Origin: an uncultured Bacilli bacterium
Lineage (GTDB): Bacteria; Bacillota_I; Bacilli_A; RF39; UBA660
Assembly: GCA_948874605.1 (NCBI GenBank)
Contig: CAQRXS010000037.1
Location: forward strand, 1 to 10,826
Length of the DNA: 10,826 nucleotides
Direction of reading: 5' to 3'
A program made the position numbers and the translations under genes. Positions 1-7,735 of this stretch are shown here, in pieces. The stretch's first letter is position 1. Each line of letters starts with the position of its first letter. Below the pieces are notes generated by a model. It had not been told where the DNA came from and did no database searches. It worked only from the letters and a program-made list of their open reading frames with translations.

Positions 1-234
1 CTCTAGAGCTTTTTTTACATATTCTATTAGTAAACTATCAAAGGTATTTTTATCAGTGATTTTTAAAGTTGGAATTAATACTCCGTTTGGTAAGTTTTCA
101 CATCGACTTATTTCTGTATTATTTATTATAACATTAAAAGCTATATTCATTATATAATAGCAATCTATTCTACCTTTTTGTGCTTCGGGAATTATTTTAT
201 TGTAAAAAATTTCTAGTATATCTGTGTTATTCAT
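1..234 (-). CDS. Unrecognised protein, N-terminal part only (runs off the window)
   Basis: An open frame of 78 codons begins with ATG at 234-232 and leaves the window at position 1 without a stop. It is preceded by a good ribosome binding site (AAAGGAAGG, 251-243, 8 bases from the ATG) and by its own promoter, so the start is well supported. The N-terminus reads MNNTDILEIFYNKIIPEAQK. There is no signal peptide and no obvious membrane segment in the visible part, which looks like a mixed alpha/beta soluble protein rich in Asn and Ile. I do not recognise a family from this fragment. It lies downstream of the ppdK terminator and is probably transcribed separately. Confidence 0.75.
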   Translation of the reverse strand, partial: MNNTDILEIFYNKIIPEAQKGRIDCYYIMNIAFNVIINNTEISRCENLPNGVLIPTLKITDKNTFDSLLIEYVKKALE

Positions 235-269
235 ATTTTCTGCCTTCCTTTAGAATGTCTTATATTTTT

Positions 270-278
270 ATTATAACA
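270..278 (-). promoter_or_regulatory. Promoter with extended -10 for the gene leaving the window
   Basis: On the minus strand the sequence reads TGTTATAAT, a perfect -10 hexamer preceded by the extended TGn motif. A weak -35 candidate (TTTAAA, 298-293) sits 17 bases upstream, inside the loop of the ppdK terminator. The start codon at 234 follows about 35 bases later, leaving room for a short leader with the AAAGGAAGG site. Confidence 0.6.
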
Positions 279-279
279 G

Positions 280-310
280 AAAAAGACTAAGATTTAAATT
301 ATCTTAGTCT
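280..310 (-). terminator. Rho-independent terminator of ppdK
   Basis: A perfect 10-bp stem (284-293 with 301-310) encloses a 7-base loop and is followed on the minus strand by five U residues (284-280). It begins 17 bases after the ppdK stop codon, and directly precedes the promoter of the next gene. Confidence 0.88.
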
Positions 311-327
311 GATTATTGTGAATTAAA

Positions 328-2964
328 TTATTTTGCTTGTTTTTCTTTTATTGCAGCTTGAGCAGCAGCTAAACGAGCTATTGGTACTCTAAATGGTGAG
401 CAAGATACATAAGTTAATCCTACGTTATGGCAGAACTCTACACTTGATGGATCTCCACCGTGTTCACCACAGATACCAAGTTTGATATTAGGTCTTGTGC
501 TTTGACCTTTTTCTACTGCTAATTTAACAAGAGCACCAACACCAGTTTGATCAATTCTTGCAAATGGATCTTGTTCATAAATCTTAGTTTCATAATATGA
601 TTTTAAGAATTTACCAGCATCATCTCTTGAGAAACCAAATGTCATTTGTGTTAAATCATTTGTACCAAATGAGAAGAATTCAGCTTCTTTAGCTATTTCG
701 TCAGCTGTTAATGCTGCTCTTGGAATTTCAATCATTGTACCAATATGATATTCCATATCAGAATTTTTTTCTTTTTTAACTTGTTCTGCTGTTTCAACAA
801 CTACATCTTTAACAAATTTTAGTTCTTTAACTTCCCCTACTAATGGAATCATAATTTCAGGAATAATTTCAAAGCCTTCTTCTTCTTTAACTTCAATAGC
901 AGCTTCCATTAAAGCTCTAGTTTGCATTCTAGCAATTTCTGGATAAGTTACAGCTAGACGACATCCTCTATGTCCCATCATTGGGTTGAATTCATGTAAT
1001 TCATCACATTTGATTTTTACTTGTTCAACTGTAACATTCATAGCATCTGCTAATTGTTTCATCTCAGTGTCTGTTTTTGGAATGAATTCATGTAAAGGTG
1101 GGTCTAAGTAACGAACTGTCATTGGAAGTCCTTTTAGTTCTTTATACATAGCTTTAAAATCACCTTTTTGATAAGGAATTAATAAATCTAAGTATTTTAC
1201 ACGATCTTCTACAGTTTCAGATAGAATCATTTTTCTTAAATTGAAAATTCTTTCTTCATCAAAGAACATATGCTCAGTACGACAAAGTCCAATACCTTCT
1301 GCACCTAATTCGATAGCTTTTTTAGTATCAGTTGGTGTATCTGCATTGGTTCTAACACCTAATTTACGGTATTTGTCAGCCCATGCCATAACACGACCAA
1401 ATTCACCAGCGATTGTTGCATCTACTGTTGGGATAGCACCATCGTAAATGTTACCAGTTGTTCCGTCAATAGAAATTATGTCACCTTCGTGATAAACTTT
1501 ACCAGCTAATGTAAATTCTTTTTTAGCTTCGTTCATTTGAATCTCGCCACATCCAGATACACAGCAAGTACCCATACCACGTGCTACAACAGCAGCATGA
1601 GATGTCATACCACCACGAACTGTTAAGATACCTTGAGCAGCTTTCATACCACTAATATCTTCTGGAGATGTTTCAAGTCTAACTAAAATAACTTTTTCTC
1701 CTGCTCCACCAAGACCTTGTTTTTCAGCTTCTTCTGCAGTGAATACAACTTTACCACAAGCAGCCCCTGGAGATGCTCCTAAAGCTTTTCCGATTGGAGT
1801 AGCACTATTTAAGGCTTTAGCATCGAATTGAGGGTGTAATAATGTGTCTAAGTTTCTTGGATCAATCATTAATACTGCTTCTTCTTCTGTACGCATTCCT
1901 TCATCTACTAAGTCACAAGCAATTTTTAATGCAGCTTGAGCAGTTCTTTTTCCATTCCTTGTTTGTAACATATATAGTTTACCATGTTCTACTGTGAATT
2001 CCATATCTTGCATATCTCTATAATGTTCTTCTAATGTTTTACAAACTTTGTTAAATTCTTCGAATGCTTCTGGGAATTTTTGTTCCATTTCAGAAATATG
2101 CATTGGTGTACGAACACCAGCAACTACGTCTTCTCCTTGAGCGTTTGTTAGGAATTCCCCGAATAAACCTTTTGCTCCAGTAGCTGGGTCACGAGTAAAT
2201 GCAACACCAGTACCACAGTCATCGCCCATATTACCAAATGCCATAGATTGAACATTAACTGCAGTTCCCCATGAATAAGGAATGTCGTTATCTCTTCTAT
2301 AAACATTAGCACGAGGATTATCCCAAGAACGGAATACAGCTTTTATTGCTCCCATTAATTGTTCTTTTGGGTCAACTGGGAATTCTTCACCAATCTTTTC
2401 TTTGTATTCAGCTTTGAATTGGTTAGCTAATTCTTTTAGGTCTTCTGCACTAAGATCAACATCTTGTGTTACTCCCTTTTCTTCTTTCATTTTGTCAATT
2501 AACTCTTCGAAGTATTTTTTACCTACTTCCATTACTACGTCAGAATACATTTGTATGAATCTTCTATAGCAATCCCAAGCCCATCTAGCATTTCCTGATT
2601 TTTCAGCTAGAACATTTACTACTTCTTCATTTAGACCTAAATTAAGAATAGTATCCATCATACCTGGCATTGAAGCTCTTGCTCCTGATCTAACAGAAAC
2701 TAGTAATGGATTTTCTTTATCTCCAAACTTTTTACCAGTTATTTCTTCCATTTTACCAATGTACTCGTTAATTTGAGATTGAATTTCTTCATTAATTTCT
2801 CTTCCATCTTCATAATATTGAGTACATGCTTCAGTAGTGATAGTGAAACCTTGAGGTACTGGTAGACCAATGTTAGTCATTTCGGCTAAGTTAGCACCTT
2901 TACCACCAAGAAGGTTTCTCATATCAGCGTTACCTTCTGTAAATAAATAAACATATTTGTGCAC
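328..2964 (-). CDS. ppdK: Pyruvate, phosphate dikinase
   Basis: PPDK interconverts pyruvate + ATP + Pi and phosphoenolpyruvate + AMP + PPi in the cytoplasm. Many anaerobes use it in PPi-linked glycolysis or in PEP synthesis. The protein has 878 residues, close to the 874 of the Clostridium symbiosum enzyme. The N-terminal nucleotide-binding domain (about 1-340) includes the loop SGARASMPGMMD near 93-104. The swivelling phosphohistidine domain carries GGMTSHAAVVARGMG with catalytic His456, and Thr454 is the residue regulated in plant enzymes. The C-terminal TIM-barrel PEP/pyruvate domain (about 530-875) carries LGICGEHGGDP with catalytic Cys832. The start is GTG at 2964-2962, with GGGAGG placed 8 bases upstream. 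The gene appears monocistronic, with its own promoter and terminator. No PPDK regulatory kinase/phosphatase (DUF299 type) is adjacent. It is clearly GC-richer than the operon upstream, as expected for a highly expressed core gene. Confidence 0.98.
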   Translation of the reverse strand: MHKYVYLFTEGNADMRNLLGGKGANLAEMTNIGLPVPQGFTITTEACTQYYEDGREINEEIQSQINEYIGKMEEITGKKFGDKENPLLVSVRSGARASMPGMMDTILNLGLNEEVVNVLAEKSGNARWAWDCYRRFIQMYSDVVMEVGKKYFEELIDKMKEEKGVTQDVDLSAEDLKELANQFKAEYKEKIGEEFPVDPKEQLMGAIKAVFRSWDNPRANVYRRDNDIPYSWGTAVNVQSMAFGNMGDDCGTGVAFTRDPATGAKGLFGEFLTNAQGEDVVAGVRTPMHISEMEQKFPEAFEEFNKVCKTLEEHYRDMQDMEFTVEHGKLYMLQTRNGKRTAQAALKIACDLVDEGMRTEEEAVLMIDPRNLDTLLHPQFDAKALNSATPIGKALGASPGAACGKVVFTAEEAEKQGLGGAGEKVILVRLETSPEDISGMKAAQGILTVRGGMTSHAAVVARGMGTCCVSGCGEIQMNEAKKEFTLAGKVYHEGDIISIDGTTGNIYDGAIPTVDATIAGEFGRVMAWADKYRKLGVRTNADTPTDTKKAIELGAEGIGLCRTEHMFFDEERIFNLRKMILSETVEDRVKYLDLLIPYQKGDFKAMYKELKGLPMTVRYLDPPLHEFIPKTDTEMKQLADAMNVTVEQVKIKCDELHEFNPMMGHRGCRLAVTYPEIARMQTRALMEAAIEVKEEEGFEIIPEIMIPLVGEVKELKFVKDVVVETAEQVKKEKNSDMEYHIGTMIEIPRAALTADEIAKEAEFFSFGTNDLTQMTFGFSRDDAGKFLKSYYETKIYEQDPFARIDQTGVGALVKLAVEKGQSTRPNIKLGICGEHGGDPSSVEFCHNVGLTYVSCSPFRVPIARLAAAQAAIKEKQAK

Positions 2965-3001
2965 AATGATTTCCTCCCTTGCATATTATGTCACATTCAA
3001 T

Positions 3002-3010
3002 ATTATATCA
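3002..3010 (-). promoter_or_regulatory. Probable ppdK promoter (extended -10)
   Basis: The minus strand reads TGATATAAT, a consensus -10 with the extended TGn element, starting 10 bases after the U-tract of the preceding terminator. I see no good -35 hexamer, which is usual for extended -10 promoters. The predicted start near 2995 gives a leader of about 30 bases ending in the GGGAGG site of ppdK. Confidence 0.6.
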
Positions 3011-3019
3011 GCTAGAAAT

Positions 3020-3042
3020 AAAAAACAGGAGATTATTCTCCT
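3020..3042 (-). terminator. Rho-independent terminator closing the ABC/acetyltransferase operon
   Basis: A perfect 6-bp stem AGGAGA/TCTCCT (3027-3032 with 3037-3042) has a 4-base loop and is followed on the minus strand by a U run (3025-3020). A-rich sequence on the other flank can extend the stem. It lies about 75 bases after the stop of the last permease. The stretch between (3043-3115) is T-rich on the plus strand, and I see no gene in it. Confidence 0.85.
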
Positions 3043-3115
3043 ATTTTTACAATTTTTTTACGATAATGTTTTTTTCGTTTTAGTTTACTTTACGTTTAGT
3101 TTATATATTTTATTT

Positions 3116-3910
3116 TTAACTTCTTCCTTGCATTAAATTACTTGATGAATAGTTTTTTAATCCTTTGTTGAATGTAATAAAGGCTAATATTACAATAGAT
3201 ATTGTAAATAGTATTAGTATAATTAAGTTGATTAGTTTAAAATCCATAATTAAATGAACAGGAATCCATGAAGCTAAAGCACTAGGAATAAGGGTGAAAA
3301 ATATAATTTTTATTCCTCGATTAAATATTACATCTGGATATAGACTTCCGTTTAAGAAAGCATCTCTTAAGGCGTCTGTTATGAAACTTGATCTGTAATA
3401 GTAAAATGATAATGAATTGTATATACTTACAAAACTTATATATATTAAAGCTCCAAATATAATTAAAATAGTATATAGTAGTATATTTTTGATACTGAAG
3501 TTAAATATTATTAATGCTATGTAACCATATATTAAATCTCCAAATGCACTGGGTTCTAAACTTGATGTTGCTAGGTAACATAATGGATTTTTTGGTACTG
3601 TTAGGTATGCATCTAATTTACCAGTTTCTATATATTCAGGCATTTTTATAATACCATTAAACAAAATATGAGCTAAACCGAATCCGCCACTTGATATGGC
3701 CCAGAATAACATTACATCATTAAGTGAATATCCGCCAAGACTTTCTTTAAATGCAAATATTGTAAGCCATTGAATTATAAATGATGCATTATTAACTATC
3801 ATCATAATTACAGAAGTAGCAAATGCAACATTATTTTCCATAGCTTTAATTAAATTGTATTTTATTGAAATAAACATTATTTTTATATTGTTTTTAACCT
3901 CCGTTAACAT
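3116..3910 (-). CDS. ABC-2 type exporter permease, second subunit
   Basis: This is a 264-residue integral membrane protein and the partner of the permease and ATPase encoded just upstream. Hydrophobic segments lie near residues 29-54, 63-87, 123-140, 142-164, 200-216 and 225-247, giving about six membrane spans. The stretch IETGKLDAYLTVPKNPL (95-111) after the second span, and the gene order, resemble the COG3694 permeases that pair with COG4587 permeases and COG4586 ATPases (from memory). The start ATG at 3910 overlaps the end of the upstream permease gene by 17 bases, which implies translational coupling. GGGGTGA, about 9 bases upstream, supports this start. A GGAGG just inside the frame has no suitable later start codon. 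The substrate is unknown; the context suggests a toxic small molecule. Confidence 0.85.
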   Translation of the reverse strand: MLTEVKNNIKIMFISIKYNLIKAMENNVAFATSVIMMIVNNASFIIQWLTIFAFKESLGGYSLNDVMLFWAISSGGFGLAHILFNGIIKMPEYIETGKLDAYLTVPKNPLCYLATSSLEPSAFGDLIYGYIALIIFNFSIKNILLYTILIIFGALIYISFVSIYNSLSFYYYRSSFITDALRDAFLNGSLYPDVIFNRGIKIIFFTLIPSALASWIPVHLIMDFKLINLIILILFTISIVILAFITFNKGLKNYSSSNLMQGRS

Positions 3911-4685
3911 TTAATTTTTTCACCCCTCTTTCATATATAATAAATATTAATATTGATACTATTAGTATAATAATTATTTGTGATAGTAAGATTTCTTTTA
4001 ATATATGATAACTGAAATTTATTACTAGTTTAGCTGGTCCATAACTTACACCATATATTGGAGAAAATCTTATTATTTTTTGAACGATATTTGGAAACAT
4101 TTCTAAAGGAAAAAAGACACCAAACATTAAAATTATTTTATTGTATACCATTTGAAATGGTTTTGAATCTTCTACCCAAAATGAAGTTAAACTAATTAAT
4201 ATTTTTATTAAACCAGTTATTAAAACTGCTAGTAAGTATACTGGTATAGCACATATTAAAGATTCTATATTGAAACATTCAATAGGGCCAGCATATATTA
4301 ATCCTAAAGAAATGGCTATTAATAAAAACATAATAAATCTTATAAAAGTATCAGCTATGTATTTAAATACTGTATAAATTACATAATGATATGGCTTATT
4401 TACTTGATATGCAATATTGCCGCTTTTAATGCAATCCCTAATTTCATCAGTTGCTACTTTGCTACCACTACCAAAAGTTATTATCTCAGCAAGTAGTAAG
4501 TACCAGATCATTTGATTAAATGTATAGCCATTTATTATATCGTTTCCATCTTTGTATAAAAAAGACCATAAGCTTACTAAAATTGACATTGTGATTATAA
4601 AACCTATAAATCTAAATATTAGACTTGATGTATATTGTAGTGAATCATTAAAAGTTGTTTTCATTACTTCTAAATATTTTTTCAT
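3894..4685 (-). CDS. ABC-2 type exporter permease, first subunit
   Basis: This is a 263-residue integral membrane protein with hydrophobic segments near residues 21-43, 57-73, 101-133, 142-168, 182-201 and 230-251. The segment NGYTFNQMIWYLLLAEIIT (52-70), followed by the IKSGNIAYQVNKPY-type loop (86-99), is characteristic of the COG4587-like half of two-permease ABC-2 exporters, recognised from memory. Its ATG overlaps the ATPase stop in an ATGA arrangement (4685-4682), and AAAGGAAG lies a few bases upstream. It most likely forms a heterodimeric channel with the product of 3116-3910, energised by the ATPase of 4682-5662. The substrate cannot be read from the sequence. Confidence 0.87.
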   Translation of the reverse strand: MKKYLEVMKTTFNDSLQYTSSLIFRFIGFIITMSILVSLWSFLYKDGNDIINGYTFNQMIWYLLLAEIITFGSGSKVATDEIRDCIKSGNIAYQVNKPYHYVIYTVFKYIADTFIRFIMFLLIAISLGLIYAGPIECFNIESLICAIPVYLLAVLITGLIKILISLTSFWVEDSKPFQMVYNKIILMFGVFFPLEMFPNIVQKIIRFSPIYGVSYGPAKLVINFSYHILKEILLSQIIIILIVSILIFIIYERGVKKLNVNGG

Positions 4686-5662
4686 TTTTGACTTCCTTTA
4701 TATATAGAACTAATAATAGTTTCTAATGGTGTGTTTGAAATATTTATGTCTATTATTTTATCTGGGTCTAACATTTTTATTGCGTCACTAATGGTTTTTT
4801 TAGTTAAATCTACTTCTAATTTTAGATTATAGTCTTTATCTTTTAGAATAGTTATACCTTCTTCTGCGTCTAAATTTAGTTTTGTATTCATTTTGGCTTC
4901 AATAACTTTTTTGTTTAAATAATGATATTTTAAATTTTCCATAGAATCATCTAAAACGATATGACCTTCATTAACAATAATTACTCTTTTACATAGTTTT
5001 TCGATGTCTCCAACATCATGACTTGTTAGAAAAATAGTTGTTTTCTTTTCTTTATTTAATCTTTTTATAAAAACTCTTATTTTTTCTTTAACTACTGGAT
5101 CTAGACCGATAGTTGGCTCATCTAAAAATAAGATTTCTGGTTCGTGGATTAAAGATGCTACTATTTCACAAATCATTCTTTGTCCTAGAGATAAACTTCT
5201 AACTGGAGTATTTATGAAACTTTCTAGTTCAAAAATACTAGAGTATTCTTTAATTCTTTTTTCAACTATGCTATTTGGTATATCATATATTGCTCCAAAG
5301 AATTTAAAGTTGTCATATGGAGTTAGATGAATCCAAAGTTGTTCTTTTTGCCCGAATACAGTTCCTATTTTATAGGATAATTTTTTTCTTTCTTTTACTG
5401 GGTTTATTCCCATGATTGAAATCTTTCCGTTTGTTGGGAAAAGAATGCCAGTTAACATTTTTATGGTTGTTGATTTTCCTGCTCCATTTGGACCAATAAA
5501 TGCTAATATTTCCCCTTTTTCGATACTGAAATTTATATCGTCTACAGCTTTTTTCTCATTATAATTGGGCTTAAACATAGCTTTTATACTACCTTTAAGA
5601 CCTTTTTCTTTTTGTTTTGATTTAAATGTTTTTGATAAGTTTTTTACTTCTATTGCTAACAA
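4682..5662 (-). CDS. ABC transporter ATP-binding subunit of an ABC-2 exporter
   Basis: This 326-residue ATPase has the complete set of nucleotide-binding motifs: Walker A GPNGAGKST (57-65), Q-loop Gln105 in VFGQKEQLW, signature LSLGQR (157-162), Walker B ILFLDEP (177-183) and H-loop His215. The Lys/Gly-rich insert between the first strands (GLKGSIKAMFKPNYN, 21-35) and the VFGQxxQLW stretch are typical of COG4586-type ATPases, which work with two different permeases. About 80 C-terminal residues follow the ATPase core. The start is TTG at 5662-5660, with GAGG 7 bases upstream. The TTG follows the stop of the upstream acetyltransferase by one base. Drug or antimicrobial export is possible but unproven. 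Confidence 0.93.
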   Translation of the reverse strand: MLAIEVKNLSKTFKSKQKEKGLKGSIKAMFKPNYNEKKAVDDINFSIEKGEILAFIGPNGAGKSTTIKMLTGILFPTNGKISIMGINPVKERKKLSYKIGTVFGQKEQLWIHLTPYDNFKFFGAIYDIPNSIVEKRIKEYSSIFELESFINTPVRSLSLGQRMICEIVASLIHEPEILFLDEPTIGLDPVVKEKIRVFIKRLNKEKKTTIFLTSHDVGDIEKLCKRVIIVNEGHIVLDDSMENLKYHYLNKKVIEAKMNTKLNLDAEEGITILKDKDYNLKLEVDLTKKTISDAIKMLDPDKIIDINISNTPLETIISSIYKGSQK

Positions 5663-5663
5663 A

Positions 5664-6251
5664 TTACTTCCTCACTTTCTTTAAGTTCTTACTTTGACTA
5701 TACAAATTATAATATTCTTTTAATGATTTTGAAACATTTATGTTGTATCTTTGACATAATAAATTATTTTCGTCAATGTATTCTGATATTAATTTTCCAC
5801 CAAGAGCTTGCATTGTTTTGCTTGAACCGAGATTCTTTTTTTCACAATCTAGTATTACTTCTTCTAATCCGTATTGGTGACATATTTCTAGTGCCAAATA
5901 CAAATTAATTTTGTTATAGCCTTTTCTTCTTTCTGTAGGTCTTATGCTGTATCCAATATGTCCTCCGCTTCTTCTTAATTGGTCATTTAATTCTAGTCTA
6001 ATATTAATCATTCCAATTATTTTGCTATCACTTTCTCTTATTAAAAAGTAAATTAAAGCTCTGACTCGACCTGGCCCTGGATTTGATATGTCATTTTTTA
6101 GTTTTATTATCCATTCTTGATAGTTGTTTAGATATCTGTCTAATCCGCCACTTCCATGGATATTTGAATTATATCTATAGTGTTCTTCTATATATTCAAT
6201 ACCAGATTGTTTGTGTTTTAAAGTAGGTTTTACTAATCTTAAATATTCCAT
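5664..6251 (-). CDS. GNAT family N-acetyltransferase (COG3981-like)
   Basis: This 195-residue cytoplasmic enzyme is predicted to transfer an acetyl group from acetyl-CoA to a small molecule. The central beta-strand pair with IIGMINIRLELN (78-89) leads to the acetyl-CoA pyrophosphate loop GGHIGYSIRPTERRKGY (96-112), a textbook GNAT motif A (R/QxxGxG/Y type). DCEKKNLGSSKTMQALGG (135-152) is the motif B helix region. The overall shape recalls COG3981 predicted acetyltransferases. The ATG at 6251 has AAGAAAGGAGAG upstream with good spacing. The gene sits 18 bases after the previous acetyltransferase and one base before the ABC ATPase start. A Lys/Tyr-rich tail of about 35 residues follows the core. 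The substrate is unknown; antibiotic modification is one possibility given the neighbours. Confidence 0.9.
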   Translation of the reverse strand: MEYLRLVKPTLKHKQSGIEYIEEHYRYNSNIHGSGGLDRYLNNYQEWIIKLKNDISNPGPGRVRALIYFLIRESDSKIIGMINIRLELNDQLRRSGGHIGYSIRPTERRKGYNKINLYLALEICHQYGLEEVILDCEKKNLGSSKTMQALGGKLISEYIDENNLLCQRYNINVSKSLKEYYNLYSQSKNLKKVRK

Positions 6252-6269
6252 AGGTATCTCTCCTTTCTT

Positions 6270-6728
6270 TTAGATTTTTAATTCCATTTTTATGCTTTTT
6301 TCTTCAAAACCTAAATGTTTGTAGAAATTAAATGCATTTTCGTTAAATGACCATACACTTAATATTAATCCATCACATTTTTCTTTATTGGCAAAAGATT
6401 TAGCAGTAGAAATTAAATTTTTTCCTATATTTTTCTTTTGACTCTTTTTTAATACTGCCAGTGTTTCGATTGCAAATAATTTTCTTGGCAATGTGAGATT
6501 AGACTCTGTTTCGATAACTTTTCCTATTAAAAAACCATCTATTTCTTTATTATTTTCGGACACAAAGATTTTTATTTCTTTATTTTTTAACATCTCTTTA
6601 AAAGATGTACTATTTATTGGATCTGTAAATTTAAATATTTCTGGTTCATTTTCAGCATGTAGATTTTGAACTTCTTTAAAAATTATTAGTATTTTTTTAA
6701 AATCTTTTAATTTTCCTAGTCTTATCAT
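6270..6728 (-). CDS. GNAT family N-acetyltransferase
   Basis: This is a compact 152-residue single-domain acetyltransferase. The beta-4 strand and acetyl-CoA loop are seen in AIETLAVLKKSQKKNIGKNL (86-105). The loop reads QKKNIGK, with Asn where most families have the first Gly of Q/RxxGxG. Motif B is seen in SFNENAFNFYKHLGFEEK (127-144), typical of GNATs that acetylate small-molecule amines or protein N-termini. The ATG at 6728 is preceded by GAAAGGAGAAC with about 9 bases of spacing, and the gene follows the nucleotidyltransferase stop by 15 bases. It is very AT-rich, like its operon partners. It is not closely related at motif level to the acetyltransferase that follows, so the pair are probably not a recent duplication. 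Confidence 0.9.
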   Translation of the reverse strand: MIRLGKLKDFKKILIIFKEVQNLHAENEPEIFKFTDPINSTSFKEMLKNKEIKIFVSENNKEIDGFLIGKVIETESNLTLPRKLFAIETLAVLKKSQKKNIGKNLISTAKSFANKEKCDGLILSVWSFNENAFNFYKHLGFEEKSIKMELKI

Positions 6729-6743
6729 TTTTTGTTCTCCTTT

Positions 6744-7460
6744 CTATTCTATTTCTTGTCTTAAAATAAAATTATTTATATCAAAATTACCATCTTTAAT
6801 AACATATTCGTATAGTTTCTTTAAGTTTTCTTCATTTTCATTATTAAAGCAATTAATAACTAATTTATTAAATTTATTTCGAGGAAATTTATTTAATTTA
6901 TATTTTTCTCGGTATTTTTTATCTTTAAAAAATCGTTCTATTTTTTGCTCTGGCAAGAGATTGTAGTTATTGTTGTACATATATGCTTCAATTATATGTT
7001 TTAAACATATGTAGTATTGCATATGGTTGAAATATTTTGCTGCTTTATAGTCATCATATGCACACCATGCAGCGTAGTATTTCATAATATCTTTTTTGTT
7101 TTTGATTTTTTCATATTTTATTGCTTCTTTTTTTAGTGCAGGTATAATGTCATTTTTATCATATAAAATTTTACAGTTTTTTAGCATATTGGCTAAAGGG
7201 CCACCATGCCCTCTTTTATCTAATCTCATATATTCTATTAATTTTTTTTGAGGATTTATAAAATATTCGATTAGATAATTGTCTATTAAAACATTCCCTC
7301 GTTCACGATATTTTTCTTGGTCATTAATGATAATATATACATCTATATCACTATATTTGTCGTTATTTCCAACAGCATAACTACCAACTAATAATATCGC
7401 TTCGACATTTTCATTTTTTTTGTAATTTTTAACGAATTTATCTAAAGCTAACTTCCACAT
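6744..7460 (-). CDS. Pol-beta superfamily nucleotidyltransferase (aminoglycoside-adenylyltransferase-like)
   Basis: This 238-residue protein has the catalytic core of the NTP_transf_2 fold near its N-terminus. LLVGSYAVGNNDKYSDIDVY (23-42) gives the GS motif (Gly26-Ser27) and metal-binding Asp38 and Asp40. Glu65 in LIEYF is the likely third carboxylate. The rest (about 120-235) is helical and rich in Tyr, Lys and Asn, resembling the substrate-binding helical domain of antibiotic nucleotidyltransferases, but I cannot assign it to ANT(6), Lnu or another named class. Its likely reaction is NMP transfer to a hydroxyl on a small molecule. It is preceded by AGAAAGGAGTG at good spacing and lies 20 bases after the 45-residue peptide gene. 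It could instead act on a host protein or a nucleic acid, or belong to a toxin-antitoxin pair of the MNT/HEPN kind; no HEPN partner is seen. Confidence 0.85.
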   Translation of the reverse strand: MWKLALDKFVKNYKKNENVEAILLVGSYAVGNNDKYSDIDVYIIINDQEKYRERGNVLIDNYLIEYFINPQKKLIEYMRLDKRGHGGPLANMLKNCKILYDKNDIIPALKKEAIKYEKIKNKKDIMKYYAAWCAYDDYKAAKYFNHMQYYICLKHIIEAYMYNNNYNLLPEQKIERFFKDKKYREKYKLNKFPRNKFNKLVINCFNNENEENLKKLYEYVIKDGNFDINNFILRQEIE

Positions 7461-7480
7461 TTTTTCACTCCTTTCTATTT

Positions 7481-7618
7481 TTATTTTTTTAATGAGAGTT
7501 TTAAATTTTTTTCATAATATTTTCTTAAATATTCAAGATATGATTCATAATAATTTTTTAAATATTTATATAGATTCTTTTTGTAATATTCAAGTTCTTC
7601 TCTTGTATAAGTTTTCAT
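7481..7618 (-). CDS. 45-residue Tyr/Lys-rich repeat peptide
   Basis: This short ORF starts with ATG at 7618 behind a strong site (AAAGGAGAA, 7 bases upstream) and ends with TAA at 7483-7481. It is 20 bases before the nucleotidyltransferase start and just downstream of the terminator of the second RNA element. The sequence begins MKTYTREELEYYKKNL and continues as a predicted single long amphipathic helix with three units spaced 11-12 residues apart. Each unit has a YY pair (11-12, 23-24, 34-35) followed four residues later by Leu (16, 28, 39). It is highly charged, with no signal peptide. I know no family for it. Its strong ribosome binding site and conserved operon spacing argue that it is a real gene, not a leader by-product. 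Confidence 0.65.
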   Translation of the reverse strand: MKTYTREELEYYKKNLYKYLKNYYESYLEYLRKYYEKNLKLSLKK

Positions 7619-7640
7619 TTTAATTCTCCTTTCTTTTTAA

Positions 7641-7735
7641 ACAAAAAGAGCCACATATAATAATGTGACTCCGATTTCTCGTGTAGGTTTATCACCCTAT
7701 GTAGCTCGATAAAAATTAATCTTATACATACTCAC
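7641..7735 (-). ncRNA. Structured attenuator RNA, copy 1 (before the 45-residue peptide)
   Basis: Read on the minus strand, the element runs GUGAG, stem arm UAUGUA (7730-7725), UAAGA, a U-rich loop, UCGAGC, stem arm UACAUA (7703-7698), GGGU-5 nt-ACCU hairpin (7697-7685), ACACG (7684-7680), and CGGAGUCAC, leading into the terminator (7671-7648). The same architecture and conserved blocks occur at 7901-7991. UAUGUA/UACAUA is a perfect 6-bp pair whose sequence differs completely from that of copy 2, so it covaries. An alternative 10-bp pair, GAGCUACAUA (7707-7698) with UAUGUGGCUC (7657-7648), would compete with both that stem and the terminator. GC is about 40 percent, well above the flanking genes. 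I cannot name an RNA class; it is probably a transcription attenuator. Confidence 0.75.
7643..7671 (-). terminator. Terminator hairpin of RNA element copy 1
   Basis: The minus strand shows GAGUCACAU (7671-7663), a 6-base loop and AUGUGGCUC (7656-7648), a 9-bp stem with one G-U pair, followed by UUUUU (7647-7643). It lies inside the operon, directly before the ribosome binding site of the 45-residue peptide, so it must be bypassed for downstream expression. Confidence 0.85.

Noticed and set aside
1241..1447. Plus-strand ORF of 68 codons inside ppdK
   Set aside because: It is antisense to a fully conserved region of ppdK, with no ribosome binding site and no recognisable product.
5723..5908. 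Plus-strand ORF of 61 codons inside an acetyltransferase gene
   Set aside because: It is antisense to the GNAT core motifs; the frame is explained by AT-rich codon bias.
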